From Dicaeum eximium (taxonomy: Eukaryota > Chordata > Aves > Passeriformes > Dicaeidae): a DNA stretch of 64,000 bases. Shown piece by piece: positions 1 through 12,600 of the stretch. The stretch spans positions 12,865-76,864 of the forward strand of contig VWZP01007510.1 of assembly GCA_013396995.1 (NCBI GenBank), read 5' to 3'. The position numbers and the translations under genes are program-made. Every line of letters begins with the position of its first letter. Positions within the stretch are counted from its first letter, which is position 1. The notes under the pieces were generated by a model. It was not told the origin of the DNA. It did not search any database and saw only the letters and a program-made list of their open reading frames with translations.

Positions 1-1890
1 TTTTTTTTTTTTTTTTTTTTTCCCCCCACAGCAGCTTAGATATTTGCTTTTCCTATGGAGAAAAAAAATAATACTCCTTGAAATAACAGTTTGAGGCTTT
101 TCTAAATGTTACATGCCAACCGACCTTTCAGAGCCAGGCTTACGGGTTTAATTCTAATCCCCTGGCCAGGACTTGCAGTAGCTGTGGGTCAGTCCTGCTC
201 CCTGAGGGCTCAAACATCCATCCTCACCACCACAATGCTCAGGGCTGGAGCTCTGGTGTTCCCACCCTTCCTGGCAATAGATTCCCTTGGCTGTGCACCC
301 TGTGCCTCTTAGGTGGTGTGGGAGTGTGGTTACCAGCAGGATTTGGCTTCTTGGAGCACAAATGCAGCCACTGAAGGTGGCAGGGAAGCACCAGGCCTGC
401 CGTGCTTCCCACCAGGATGCAGGGGATGATGTGGATTTGCAGCACAGGGCTGCTGCAGTCCCAGCTGTGCAGAGCCCACCTCGGGCCATGGATGACAGGG
501 ATGGACATCCTGGGAACACCTGGCCAGCGCAGGATGTCACGTCTAGGGAAAATGAGGGGGAGCAGTCTGTCTGGACAAGAATTTTCTGTGGGAGGCCATG
601 GCTGCACAGGGCAGTCACTCTGTTTTCCAGCTCTGATCCCACTGCAAACGGCTCTGGAAATTAGGATTCACTGAAGTGTCAGACTTTTACAGCAGCAGCT
701 CTTAAGCACATGTTTTTAGGTTTTCCTCCATGGCTTTGTCCACAATGAATGCCCCATCTGGGGCATGTCTGGAATGGCTGCCCAAACTAGATTTGAGCTT
801 GGATACTGTGGTGTCTCCAAATTCCCTGGTGTTTTCCCCCAGCAGCACACTTAGGAGCCTCTGTTTATGAATCCAGACCGGTATTGGCCCATTTTTATTA
901 TTTTTTAAAATGTATTCCAATTCCTTTCAAAGGCAGGAAAATACATTAATATCCATGAAAGGGGGAACACCACAACACTCACTCTGAGACTCAAATGCAT
1001 TTTTCCCTAATGCAAAATGCCTCCTGGAAAAAAACCCGTGCCTTTGTGGTGTGTCATTCCTGGGATTTTGCTGGAGTTCAGGAAACAGAGAAAACAAATA
1101 ACACAACAGGAAGCTCCCAGGCAGTACCAAGGGTCCCTCACATACCTGGGGCTGGCTTGATGGTTGAGGTGGTTAATTCAGCCCTCTCCCTGTGGGCAAA
1201 ATTTCACTCCATGTTTCCTTCCAGCAAAAGCAGAAACTAAAAATGGAAAAAGGTCTGGTTTTCACCAGGCAGAAGGAATGATTCCTGCCCTCCATGGAGA
1301 TGTGATGTTCACCAAGGGGAGGGTGAGGGCTGGAGACTTGCTTGGCCCTGGACCAGCATCACCAGGGTTTGCCTATCTCTTTCATATCCTCAGCACTTTC
1401 CCCTTCCCTGCCAAGCAGGAATTGCAGGATATCACAGCACCAGGGACTGCTCGTGTCCATTTTCTGGGGACAAACAGCACCGTGGCTTTGAAGCCAAAAA
1501 TGCCCACGGGATGTGAGGATGTAAACAGGGGAGCAAACCAGCCTCATCCCTCCCATGCAGGGTGGGTGCCCTGGGGCTGGCAGGAGGGTGCTCATCCCAG
1601 CATGGAGCTTTGGAATCCAAGGGGACATCAGCACCCTGCACACCACATGGGATAATGAGCTGCGTTTTACCACCTAACTTCTTTTTAAGCCTGGAGAGTG
1701 GGAAAAGGGGAAACAGAGTCCTTCCTGCAGTTTCCTAGGAGATTGGCTGCCCACACTGAGCCACACCGAGGACAGGAGTGGAGCTTGTCCCCTGCCCTGC
1801 ACTCTTCTCCTGTTCCTCTGCAAGTCACCAGGGTCACACTGCTGAGACCTGGGGCTGCCCTGATCTCAGCCAGTAGCTGACCTGAACAGT
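1..1890. other. Intergenic, no gene seen
   Basis: The window opens with a 21-base T run followed by a C run, then G+C-rich unique DNA. Short overlapping open frames on both strands show no recognisable domain and look like chance. Confidence 0.6.
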
Positions 1891-1963
1891 GAAATAATAA
1901 TAACAATAACAATAACAATAACAATAACAATAACAATAACAATAACAACAATAATAATAATAA
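1891..1963. repeat. (AATAAC)n hexanucleotide microsatellite
   Basis: About ten AATAAC units flanked on both sides by AAT triplets. On the minus strand it reads as an artificial Val-Ile repeat and is not coding. Confidence 0.95.
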
Positions 1964-1969
1964 TGTGAC

Positions 1970-2095
1970 ATTTTAAAATACTTAAAAATAAAACTTTAAA
2001 ACATTTTAAAAGAAAAACTAAAGTAACAAGATTATAAAAATAAAAGTTTAAAAGGTAATTTGATTTTTTTAAACTTTTAAAAATAAAAATCAAAA
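1970..2095. repeat. AT-rich low-complexity tract with hairpin
   Basis: Built from TTTTAAAA-like words. AAAAGTTTAAAA (2,042-2,053) and TTTTAAACTTTT (2,067-2,078) form a perfect 12-bp stem with a 13-base loop. Confidence 0.8.
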
Positions 2096-3830
2096 GCCAC
2101 TGGGGGGCCAGGCCCTGTGCACCAGCCAGCATAGGAGAAAGGGAGTCAGGATGTTCCAGTTTCATCTCTCCAGCTGCAGAGATCCCACCATGCCCTGACA
2201 CCCTGGATGTGTCACTAGGATGGAAAATAAACTCCATGCACAGCCTGGAGCCGAGCTGGGCAATGAGCATCCTGCCTTCCTCCAGGCTCTTTGCTGCCTC
2301 TGAACCATCAGAAATGTGCCCAGATGGGTCATTTGTGACACATGTGCAGCAGAGGGCTCAGGGCAGTGACCTTCAGCGAGGCTGGGAGCCCCAGCCCTGC
2401 TATTTTTAACGGAGCAGCAGGCAGGCAACAGCGCCTTTCCTTCCTCTTTCTGCTCAGCGAGTGCTGAACAAAGGGAAACCAGATAAACCTGCACAAGCCC
2501 TCAGCTTCGAGGCAGGGAAGCCCTCGAGAGACAAAAAAGGCAACCCAGCACATTTCTGTGCAGTGTTAGGATGGATGGATCGGGCGGAGAATTGGGAAAA
2601 CACGGCAGTGACGGTACGGATGTGTTTGTAGCCAAAAAAATGCAGCTGGGTGTAAAAGGGACTGGTTTGACTGAGAAATCAAGCTGGAAAAAGCAGGGAA
2701 AAAGAAAAGGCAGCAGCATTTTTTTTTCCCCAAAAAGTCCCAGGATCTTGTTCCAGTGCTTCTTAAAGAAAAAAAAAAAAAAAAAAAGGAATCCTTCCCT
2801 TTAAAGATTTAGCTCTATATAAGAAGGAGAGCAATCCCAAATGATAAAAACCATAGGACTGTTTGGGTTGGAGGGACCAAAACAAAAGGGTTTTTTTATT
2901 GTAGCTCCCTTTACCAAAAATTTTACTGTATTTTTCATCTTGAAAGGAGAAGCCAAGTCACCACCACCCCAATGCGACACCCACACCAAGAAAATTTCTC
3001 AACCACCTGAAAATTTGCCATGAATTATCCAACACACTGCTACAGCTCCAGGACATCTTACTCTACTGGGTGCATTGATACCCCAAAATACATGGGCCAC
3101 ATCCCTGCACCATTCCCCAGACAACACAAAGGTGTTTTGCATCAAAACTTTGGAGAATGGGCTGTCAGTCTATGTAATGGCTGTATTTACAGCTTCAGAG
3201 GGTGTCTGTGTTTTGCAGGTAGTCTGCAAAAGAAGTGGAAACAATATGTGGAGGGAGGTATGTAAGTATGGGGCTATTTATAGCCTGCAAATATATCAAG
3301 TGCTACCTACACGCAACATAACAGACATTCTTTGCCAAATACTTTACGTGCTGCTGTCAGCTTCTCCATCTCTCTTTCCTGAAAAAATATCTCCTATATT
3401 AATCAGAGAGCAAATATATAGCCTGACAGGAACTGCTTTTGGCTTCACAAGGAAAAAAAATGTGTGATTGCTCAGTTTCGGTTTGGATTCTGAGCCTGGA
3501 ATTGCTGTGGACTGCTGTTCACACCAAGGCTTTTGTGGGAGATGTAAAGCCTTTTTTCCACCATTTTTTCCTTCCAGCTGGAGGAATTGGTGATGGTTTC
3601 CCAGCTCCAAGCATTGTTTATGAGCATCCTTCCAAATCAAGTTGCTTTAGTTGTTCCTGCTGGGCTTGGGCCAAGGGGGTTCAGGCTCTGCCTGTGGCCA
3701 GAAACCAGGGACCAAGTAGGCAAAAAATAAAGAAATCAACCCGGAAAAACCAACCAGAAAAAGCAACCTTTTGAAATTCTCCTCTCTACACTGCTCCAGG
3801 GACTAAGGCTTTGGGAGAAAATACATTCCC
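2096..3830. other. Intergenic, no gene seen
   Basis: Unique-looking sequence with a 19-base A run at about 2,769-2,787 and a small CR1 fragment near 2,850. No coding signal is recognisable. Confidence 0.55.
2845..2885 (-). mobile_element. Short CR1 3'-end fragment
   Basis: CATAGGACTGTTTGGGTTGG followed by AGGGACC resembles the reversed CR1 3' end. It is too short for a family assignment. Confidence 0.5.
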
Positions 3831-3832
3831 AA

Positions 3833-4000
3833 GATCAGAGAATCATGGAATGGTTTGGTTTAGAAGGGACCCTAAAGACCATCTAATTCCATTCCACCCC
3901 TGCCATGGCCAGGGACACCTTCCACTAGACCAGGTTGCTCCAAACCCCATCACACCTGGCCATGGACATTTCCAGAGAGGGGGCAGCCACAGCTTCTCTA
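3833..4000 (-). mobile_element. CR1 LINE 3' fragment
   Basis: Reversed CR1 3' end: AGAATCATGGAATGGTTTGG, then AGGGACCCTAAAGACCATCT and the typical GGGACACCTTCCACTAGACC block. It is truncated at the 5' side, as most CR1 copies are. Confidence 0.9.
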
Positions 4001-7000
4001 GAAGGAAATGCCACATCTCATTCTTCTGAAACCAAGGACCACTTACTTGCCTTTATTTATTTCGTATGTTCTTTTATAAAGGCACAGCTCGCTTTGCTCT
4101 CCTCACCAAAGTGCAGAGGCTCGTATGGCTGCTCCATCCCAGCAGGCTCCTTCTATTCCCAGGTTTTCCCAAAACAGTGTTCTCACACCATTCCCTGCCA
4201 TGGCAGGTGGCTCCAAGGGGCCTCTGAGGTGCCACAGCCCCTGAGGTGTGCATGGGTGAACGAGAAGAGCCGGCAACCAAGGAGAAGATGTGCCTACCTT
4301 CCCCTGGGCGACCAAGGGGCTGAAAAACAAATTCACTGCTGAAATTTGCCCCCAGTCCTCAGCTTTGTGGGGCAGGGATGAGGGGAGCTCTGGCATGGAT
4401 GGGATGGAGCCAGGCTTTGCTCACCACCCCCAGCACCAGCGTGCCAGGGCTGCCCTCGGCGCGGCGTCACTGCGGTCGGGACGTCGGGAACAACCTTCCC
4501 ACAGAAATCGAAGCCGGGAATCTGGAAATAAAAATATCACAGATGATTTCAGGCTTGCTGAAAGCATGATTGACTGTCTAATTCCCCCCACACACACACT
4601 CCTTTCCTCACGACCAGGGTGACTCAGCCCTGGCATGGACACGGAGGCTTCTCCTGGCTCCTGCCCTCGCGGCGAGAGCGGAAAATGTCCCCTCTGGTGA
4701 GCGCCGGCACTCGCGGGGCCCAGCGGCCACTGCCAGTGCAAACAGAGCCAGTGGCTTTCTCCCATGCTCAGCCCACGTGGCAGGAACACCCACTGCCACC
4801 AGCACCTTCCCCATCGCCCTGGCATGGCCCTGCTGCCCCTCAACCCCAAATCCCCGGGGACTGAGGGCGCTGAGCGGCGCCGCTGCCGGGCACAGGACGT
4901 GGTGGGATGGGAAAACCAAACACAACGCGTATGGAATGTCACTAGGCCAGAGTGCTGGTGCCATGGGATGGCCTCTAATTCCAATGGTGGCCATGAAAAA
5001 TGCTGCCCACATACCCATGGCTGTGCTGGGCTCAGCAGATCCAGGCACGTGGAGGAAAATCAACCCCATGGCTCAAGGGAAAAAAATGAGCCCCTTGGGT
5101 AACTCATCTCCCAAAGCCACTTCTCTTATTCCTGGACAAAGCTGTGAGGAGGAATGGCAGGAAAAGCAGTCCAGTGGGTATGACCAGCATTGCTCCTGCA
5201 CTGGGGAATGAGAAAAGATGCTGTCAAAGGAAAACAGGCTCCTTTGGGGCTGGTTTTTATTTATTTATTTATATATATTTATTTTTATTTTGAGGGCTGC
5301 CTGCTCAAGGGCCATTGGGCTCAGCATGGTTTTGGTCTACATGGATTATTTTTAGTATCTGCAAGTCTTCACCGTGCTCTAAGTGCAAGCAGCCCTACTA
5401 GAGGTAGGGAAATCCTCCCTTGGCTGGCCTGGCTTCCCTTCCTGGCAGCAGGGAACAGTCAGCAATTTTCAGGCTCACCTTGTGCCAGTGGTGTCGCAGG
5501 GACTGAGCATGACAGCTGACCTCAAACTCCTCTCTCGCTGCTTCATTTGCCCCTCCCAGCTGGTTTTTGCTGTTTCTGTCCCCTTGTCCACAGCCCCCAG
5601 TGCAGGATCCTCATGGGACCTGCAGTCCCACAGCATTTCAGGCTGCACCATGTCCCCTGTGTGGGGACAAGTGGTTTCATGTGAGCTGGCATGTGCTGTG
5701 CCTGCCTCTTCTCCTGGAGTCTCTCACACCAATCTTGGCTTTTATGCTATTTTTACACTCCAAGTTTCAAGCTGTAGACATGCAGCAAGTGCTCTCCAAA
5801 TGTAAACCCCAGGATGCATATATTTAGAATCCAGCAATTCTTTACAAACAAGGTTAGGTTGAATTTTTGTTTAAGGTGTAAATTCACAGCTCTGGAGGAA
5901 GGACCACGCAGGGCATCTCCTGGTACTGGTGGGATGCAATGTGGGACTTGGCTTCCTTCCTCCCACCCTGTGAAATGACACGTGCCTGTTTTTGAGCTTC
6001 CCTGTGAAACCAGAAGCTCTCTCCCCTCAGTCAACCTGATCACACAAGCTCATGAGTCCCCAAGTGCACTTTAAGTAAAATACAAAGAGCCAAATTGACA
6101 TTTAAAACACAAGAATCCCCAGGTGCATAAAGACTAAGAGAGTTTTACAAGCCAGCAGCTGCATCTCTCTGAAGATGGAGCAGAGCTGAGCCCTTGTCTC
6201 CTACATCAGAAACAGTCTGGAATAAAGAGATCTTTTTAAAAATCAAATAAAATAAGAAAAATCTCAAGAACATTTGCTGCTGGAACTGCTCGTGGGGAGG
6301 GCGGGATGTCTGGAAGGAGCCTGTGCTCACAACGTGTGCCAAGGACAGGGACGAGATGTGACATCTCTGCATCCGTGCTCAGAGAGCTGCAAAGAGCATC
6401 CCCCCATCTGGGGCCACCCTCGGCTCCTGGCCAGGCACTGTGGCACCCACCAGGAGCCCCCTGAGTGCTGGGAAGCACAAAGCAAAGAGCTCAGAGGAGT
6501 TGGTTTGAAGCCGGTGTGGAGGCGGCTCTCTGCAGATGGCATCGGCAGCAGCTCCAGTGCCAGCTCCACGGTGTGTCATCAGCTCTGCTCAGGCTGAAGT
6601 GATGCAAATACAGCAAACAATGTCATTGTTGCTAGGATTTTCAGGCTCTGACTGCCTGGCCAGGCTGAGAGCCCAAAGCAGGGTTTGGGGAAGGATGGCC
6701 ACCAGGAATGGTGTTATTTCAGCTGAAGAGGAATGTGAGTAACTCTTCCAAAGGTTGAGTCTTTTCAGTGCACAAATTAATTTTTTTAATGGTTCAGATT
6801 ATCAATAACACTTTTGGCTCCTATAGGTCTCCAGGACATCAAAATGTGCCCTCTGTGGGGCTTGGGATGGTGGCAAGAGTCACCTCAAGTGACCCAGTGC
6901 CCTGGGTTTGCTCAGCCCTGGGCTCTGAACTCATGGAAACATCTCAATTGCAATGCACAAACTGACCAGAAACTGGCATTTATAAAACACCAGACATTCT

Positions 7001-7370
7001 TATTTATCTCTGAAACTCTCCACCAGTGCCACACAGAGCACAGTGCTAGGGCAGCAATGAGGGGTGAAGCCCTGTTAAACCCTTCTACACCTTCCCACTG
7101 CATCCCACCACGTGGCTGACACACAAGTCATGGCACAAGGCAGACATTCCAGTGGCTGTGACTCCATCTCAGCTTTTCTGCTCTGGCAGCAGCAAGGACA
7201 TGGGACAGTGGCTTTGCCGTCTTCTGCCCATGGGGCTGGCCCAGTGGCTCCTCCTAGTCCCTGTATTTTCACAGGGAGTTGTGGGCAATACACTCACCCC
7301 ACTCAAAACCAAGGTTTTTCTTTTGAAAACTCTGTGCCCAATGCATTTGTGTGCCCCAGAAGGGCAGTGG
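4001..7370. other. Intergenic with small CpG-rich patch
   Basis: No gene seen. CpG dinucleotides are locally dense at about 4,455-4,520, 4,665-4,720 and 4,870-4,900. A TTTA/TA-rich microsatellite lies at about 5,249-5,290. Confidence 0.5.
5249..5290. repeat. (TTTA)n/(TA)n microsatellite
   Basis: Tandem ATTT units interrupted by a short TATATATA run, then more TTTA units. Confidence 0.85.
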
Positions 7371-7371
7371 A

Positions 7372-7783
7372 GCTGGGGAAGAGTCTGCAGCACAATGAGG
7401 AGCAGTTGAATGATAAAAGGAGGCTCAGGGGGGACCTTCTCATTCCCCACAACTCCCTGACAGGAGGGTGCAGCCAGGGGAGGTCAGGCTCTGCTCCCAG
7501 GGAACAGGGACAGGACAAGAGAAAATTACCTCCAGTTGTGCCAGGGGAGGTTTAAGTTTGATAGTAGGGAAAATATCTTCACCCAAAGGGTTGTACAGCC
7601 TTGGCACAGCTGCCCAGGGCAGTCGTGGAGTCACCAGCCCTGGAGGGGTTTAAAAGACTTATAGATGTGGCACTTGGAGAGATGAGTTAGTGGTGGCCTT
7701 GGTAGTGCTGGGGGAACAGTTGGAATCTGATCTCAGAGGGCTTTTCCAACCTACATAAATCTAGGAATCTATGATTCTATGAC
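7372..7783 (+). mobile_element. CR1 LINE 3' fragment with 3' tail repeats
   Basis: The forward CR1 3' region is readable almost end to end: AAAAGGAGGCTCAGGGG, then GCCAGGGGAGGTTTAAG, CCCAAAGGGTTGTACAGCC and TTTTCCAACCTACATAAAT. It finishes with ATCTATGATTCTATGA, the short tail repeats that mark intact CR1 3' ends. About 410 bp remain. Confidence 0.93.
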
Positions 7784-8594
7784 TACCTGCTCCAGAACCA
7801 CTCAGGGAGGCACACAGCTCCCAGGGTTGATGCTCCCTCCTTACACAGCTCATGCTGCCTGCAGCAGAGCCCTGCTGCAGGGACACGCCAGGAAAATCCA
7901 TTTCCACCCAATTAACTGCTGATCTTCTGTGCAGCCAGAGGCTGCTTCAGCTGGGAACTTCAAATCCCTGGTTCCATCAGCAGCAGCAGGACACAGGGTG
8001 TCCCTGGCACAGGGCCGAGGGGATGGGGATCGGGAAGGAGGGAGGAACAGCCTCACACAGGAAAGCCTGGGGTCCTCCATCATCCAAACATCTGACATCC
8101 AGCCTCAGCTGGACCAGCTTCTCATCCCTGGAAATACACAACCCTGACATATTTCCAGGGAACGTGAGCGTCCTTTTAAACAAATCCCTGACAAATGAAG
8201 GCAAGAAACCATTTCCTCCCTACTTCCTTCCATTAGAAATGAAACACTGCCATTAATCACCAGTAAAGAAATAAAACTCCTAAATGACCTGCTAGTGACT
8301 GGTTGAGTCAGGTCCTTCTCCTCGAGCTCATCACGGACCCAATCCCAGGCACAACTGGAATCATTCTGGCTGTGCTGAGCCAAACCATTGCTCTCTCCTG
8401 TGCTCACTGGATTAAAAAAAAAAAAAAGAGGACACAGAGCTGCTGTTGGAGGACATGATGGGTTTGCTGATACGCAGCCCTAAGTGCACCCCCATTTTAT
8501 TACTCCGATTATTTTCTTTTTACTCTGATTAATTTTTTTCTTCCCTCCAGGAAAAGCTTGTGTGCAGGAACCCTTTAGGAAAAAATCACACCCT

Positions 8595-8840
8595 GCACTG
8601 GGTACAAGTTATTCCTGGGAAGATTCCAGTTGGACACAAGAGGAAAATTTTTCACAATGACAACAATCAGCCATTGGAATACTTTCCCCAGGGAAGTGGT
8701 GGTTTCCCCAGTGTTGAGCTCTAAAGATTTGGCTGGATGTGGTGCTGGGCCTTCTTGTCTAGACTGTTCCTTTGCCAAGAAAGGTTGGACCAGATGATCC
8801 TCAAGGTTCCTTCAAGCCTGGGATTCTAGGATCCTATAAA
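8595..8840 (+). mobile_element. CR1 LINE 3' fragment, divergent
   Basis: Contains the CR1 words CCCCAGGGAAGTGGTGG and GGTTGGACCAGATGATCCT and a decayed tail GGATTCTAGGATCCT. It is more diverged than the copy at 7.4 kb. Confidence 0.85.
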
Positions 8841-9115
8841 TATCAGGATCTCTTAGCAAGACTTGTTTTGCAAACCCTGTGGCAACCTTCTAGCCCCAGC
8901 AGCTAATCCCACGCCCTGCCTACCCTGCTCCAAAGGTGACTCCCAGGAGGCAGCAGGCAGCAAACACATTGGTGGCTGTCCAAGCAGTCAAGGACCCAGG
9001 GAAGAAAACACTCCCTGGAACAATGGGTCACAACCAAGACCTGCTTGGACCAGCCTGCTGGTACATGGGGATACTATCCCTGGCAACGTGGAGGGCAAAT
9101 GCCTAAACAGAGCAC

Positions 9116-9475
9116 ACCAAGTTGTAGGTGGTGGAAGCTTGGCCCTGGAAGACACCCTCCACCGTGCTGAATTTCAGGAAATGGCACCCAAACCGGGGCC
9201 ATGGGCAGCTGGACCCGAACGAGGGCCCTTTTCCCTGGGAACCACAACTGGCCCCCCCAGGTTCCTGGTGTCAGTGTGCAGGAGGCGCTTACCTCTACCA
9301 GATGAGACCAAGTTGTGGGTGGGGGCAGCTTGCCCCTGGGAGACATCCTCGTCATTGCGGAATTTTAGGAGGTGGCAGCCCCCTCGGGGCCACGGCCAGC
9401 TGGACCCGAACGACGGCCCTTTTCCCTGGGAAACACAACTGGCCCCCCCACGTTCCTGGTGTCAGTGTGCAGGGA
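9116..9475. repeat. 191-bp tandem duplication
   Basis: Two copies offset by 191 bp: ACCAAGTTGT at 9,116 and 9,307, AGCTGGACCCGAACGA in each, then CCTTTTCCCTGGGAA and TTCCTGGTGTCAGTGTGCAG. The copies differ at scattered sites, so the duplication is not recent. A long open frame crosses it but has no recognisable domain. Confidence 0.85.
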
Positions 9476-9665
9476 CACCTTCCACTATCCCAGGGTGCTC
9501 CAAGTCCCACCCAGTCTGGTCTTGGTCACTTTCAGGGATGGGACAGCCACTCCTGCTCTGGGTCCCTGTGCCGGGGCCTCACCACCCACACAGTGAAGAA
9601 TTTATTCCTGATATTCGATCTAAATCTCTCCTCTTCCAGTTTGAACTCTTTCACCCTTATCGCCT
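9468..9665 (-). mobile_element. CR1 LINE 3' fragment
   Basis: Reversed CR1: GGGACACCTTCCACTATCCC, CAGGGATGGGACAGCCAC and AATTTATTCCTGATATTCGA. It starts right at the end of the second 191-bp copy. Confidence 0.85.
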
Positions 9666-9669
9666 CTGA

Positions 9670-12600
9670 TTTGCCTTGCTAGGGTGAGTGTGGGCCCGAC
9701 CCTGGGGTGCATGTGCCACCATGCTGGTGTCACCTGCGGGGTCACAGCCAGGATGGTGACGTGGCTGCAGGATAGGGATGTTGGCAGGTGCTGCCCCACC
9801 TCCTGCTGCCTCCTGCACCCTCCAATCCCACCACAGCCACACTGGGACTCTTCCCAATGGGGGACCTCACAGGAAAGCACAAAGCAAACCCCAGGGCTAT
9901 CCCCACCACTGCTGAAGGACTCAGGTGCTGCCCTTCAGCTCCCAGCCCAAGCCAAAGCTCCTCCATCCCAGCAGGAGTGAGACACTTCCTGCTCCGCCGC
10001 TTATCTCCGTGGCCAGGCAGCTTGAGGAAGCCCAACACCCTCGTGCTGTTTCTGGGTGGCTGCTGGCCAAGGGTGCACTTGTGTCCCACAGAAACACACA
10101 GGGCCGGTCCCTCCTGCTCTGGGTACAACCCGTGGAGTTCAGCTGGCAGCAGCCGAGGGTGGCAGCCTGTCCTGCAGCCAGCACAGACTGAAAATAAACA
10201 TTTCTGACCCGATTTGACTCTTACAGCACTCAGCCCCTCATGGACACATTCTTGCCATAAATCCCAGCCCTGTGAACGGGATGGGATCCTCGAAGTCCCA
10301 GGACACAGTGAAGCACCCCAAGGTGATGCTGCAAAGCCTTCAGAAATCAACCATCAGCTACAAATCAGCTCGAGCCCCTCAGCAAACTTTGGCTGACAAC
10401 TCATGAACAGAACAACAGGGAATTTACTAATTGGATTGTGCTGGGAGTAATTTATCTTCATCAAAATACCCTCACACATCCCTCCAAGGGGCTGGAGGCA
10501 TCTGGGGGTGAGGTGCCTGGTACCTTCAGTGTTTTGCACCCTGCAAGTGCATGAAGAAATGCCAAAAGCATGCAGAACCTCGATAAGGTCAGCGGGGAGG
10601 AAATGTAGCTGAAATCCTTGAGTTTCATAAGGGGCTGTGACAATAGGCTGGAGAGCTGCCAACTTTCCTTTCACGCACCAAGTGACAAATGTGCTTGGAA
10701 ACTTCAGGCTCTCTGAAAAGAAAAGAGCTGGAAGAAAAAGAAATGTTGGAGGAGAGAGTTTTGGAATGGTTTTCTGAATTTCAGCTAGTTTTGCTGTGAG
10801 TTGGGGAGAAAGGTCCCTTCCACTATGGCTAAGCTGAGGCAGCCTTTGTTCATCTCCAGCCCAGGATGGAGCAAAGGAAATAAATGTGAAATTCAAGAGC
10901 AGAGGAAAAACACAACATTTCTAAATAAATATTTAGGCTTTTCTGTAAACTCCCTGCTGCAATTGCTCCCATCACATCACTTTTTGCATTTCAAAGTTGG
11001 GATTTTCAATGCAAATGCTGCTGAGCAGCCAAACAGGGCCTCTGGTATGGTGCAGGGGATCACAGGGGTAAGAGCACCCTCTGCTCTGCTGGGATCTGCC
11101 ACAGGTTTGGCTCCTGGGGAAGTCCTCAGTCCAGCTGCAGGGTTGGATGGAGGCGAAAATCCTCGGAGGAATTTGCTCAAGGAGGTGCTCACATGAAGCT
11201 ATTTCTCACCCCTAGTGGAGATGGGGAGCTATGAGGGCTGCAGAGGTGATCACACCACCCTGCTGGGGAAAAGGCAGCTCTGAGCCAAGAGTCCTCATGC
11301 AGCAACAGAAAAGGGAGAAAAAGCAGCACATTTAGGAGCTGAACTTTGCAGTGGGTTTGTGCCCTAATTGGGGCTGCAGAGATCCAGCTTCAAAGCCCTG
11401 GTGAAGCGTTTGGGCCCTAGGAGGATGCACAGGTCACAGAATCCTCCCTCACTGGGGGCTGGGGACCCTGTGTGTCCTCAATGGTGGGCAGAGCCAGGAA
11501 TGGCCATGGGGCCACCCCTCCCAGCAGGGTTAGGGAGGCCTTCCCAGGGCAGTAAAGAGCATCCCCAGCCAGAGCAATTGACATCTGCACAGGTCACTGG
11601 GTTTGCAAAGCATTTGGGAATTTGCGTTTGATTAAAATTAAATCATGTTAGGAAAACAAAGGCAGCCAGTTCCTTGCTGCAGCTGGGCCAGGGCGAGGTC
11701 TGATGGTGGGACCTGTGTGAGGAAAAGAGCAGGGATAGGGAGGACAAAACCCCCAGATTTGGTCTAAAAGGGGCTGGAGAAGGGCTGGGACCTGGGGATG
11801 CTGAACATGGCCAAAGCAAACACCCGGACACCTCACGGAGATGGTCGGGATTTGTCGCCTCCTCTCCGACACAGAACTTGTATATGGAAAAAACATGCCA
11901 GGCCCATGACAGCAGAGCTGCTCCATCTGGATAAATAGTTAACTGAGTAGTCAAAATAGCTGGGGCTATGAAACAGCTGCTGGGACAGGAGACAGCAGCA
12001 GAAGCACTGCTGGAAAAACGGGATGGGAGGAAGGAAGTGATTGAGCGAGAGGATGAGCCAGAGAACAGGGAACAAGCAGCACCACAGAGTCCTGCGTGAG
12101 CCAAGACCCTCCAGCACTGCCAAGGCACAGCAGTGACCCCCAGCAGCCTCCCCCAGGCTTTGCTGAGCCTCTTCCCTGGAGCACCCCAAAGAACAGTGCT
12201 GAAGAGGGTTAGAGCCCACCCTCCTGTCCCAAGCACTGGTACCCTGCTCATGCCAGGGACCAGGACAAGAGGGTGTCTCACAGCAGCCACGGAGGGCACC
12301 ACAGAAAGCCTGGACCAGGGATGCTGCAGAGCTGCTCACCAGGAGAGCTGAAAGCAGGAGATGCAGGGTGGGAGGTGATTCTGGGCCTGCTGGGAACAGA
12401 GGAAGATCTCACACAAGAAACGCTGCACATCCCACCCTGGGCAGGATGTCACACATCACCAGGGCTGTGGGTGCTCTGCAAAGGGCTTTAAAGGAGGGAC
12501 TGGCCTTTTTCCATCCCAACTGACTGGGCAGAGCTTAGTCCTGTTGATACACCTGAATGAGCTCTCTACACCTGCAAGCCTGGCCTAATTTCCCCCACTG

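Noticed and set aside
1866..2270. Minus-strand frame with a Val-Ile repeat resembling a membrane segment
   Set aside because: It is the translation of the (AATAAC)n microsatellite.
8863..9669. Plus-strand open frame of 268 codons
   Set aside because: It crosses a 191-bp duplication (not a multiple of three) and ends in a reversed CR1. G+C-rich DNA with few stops explains it.
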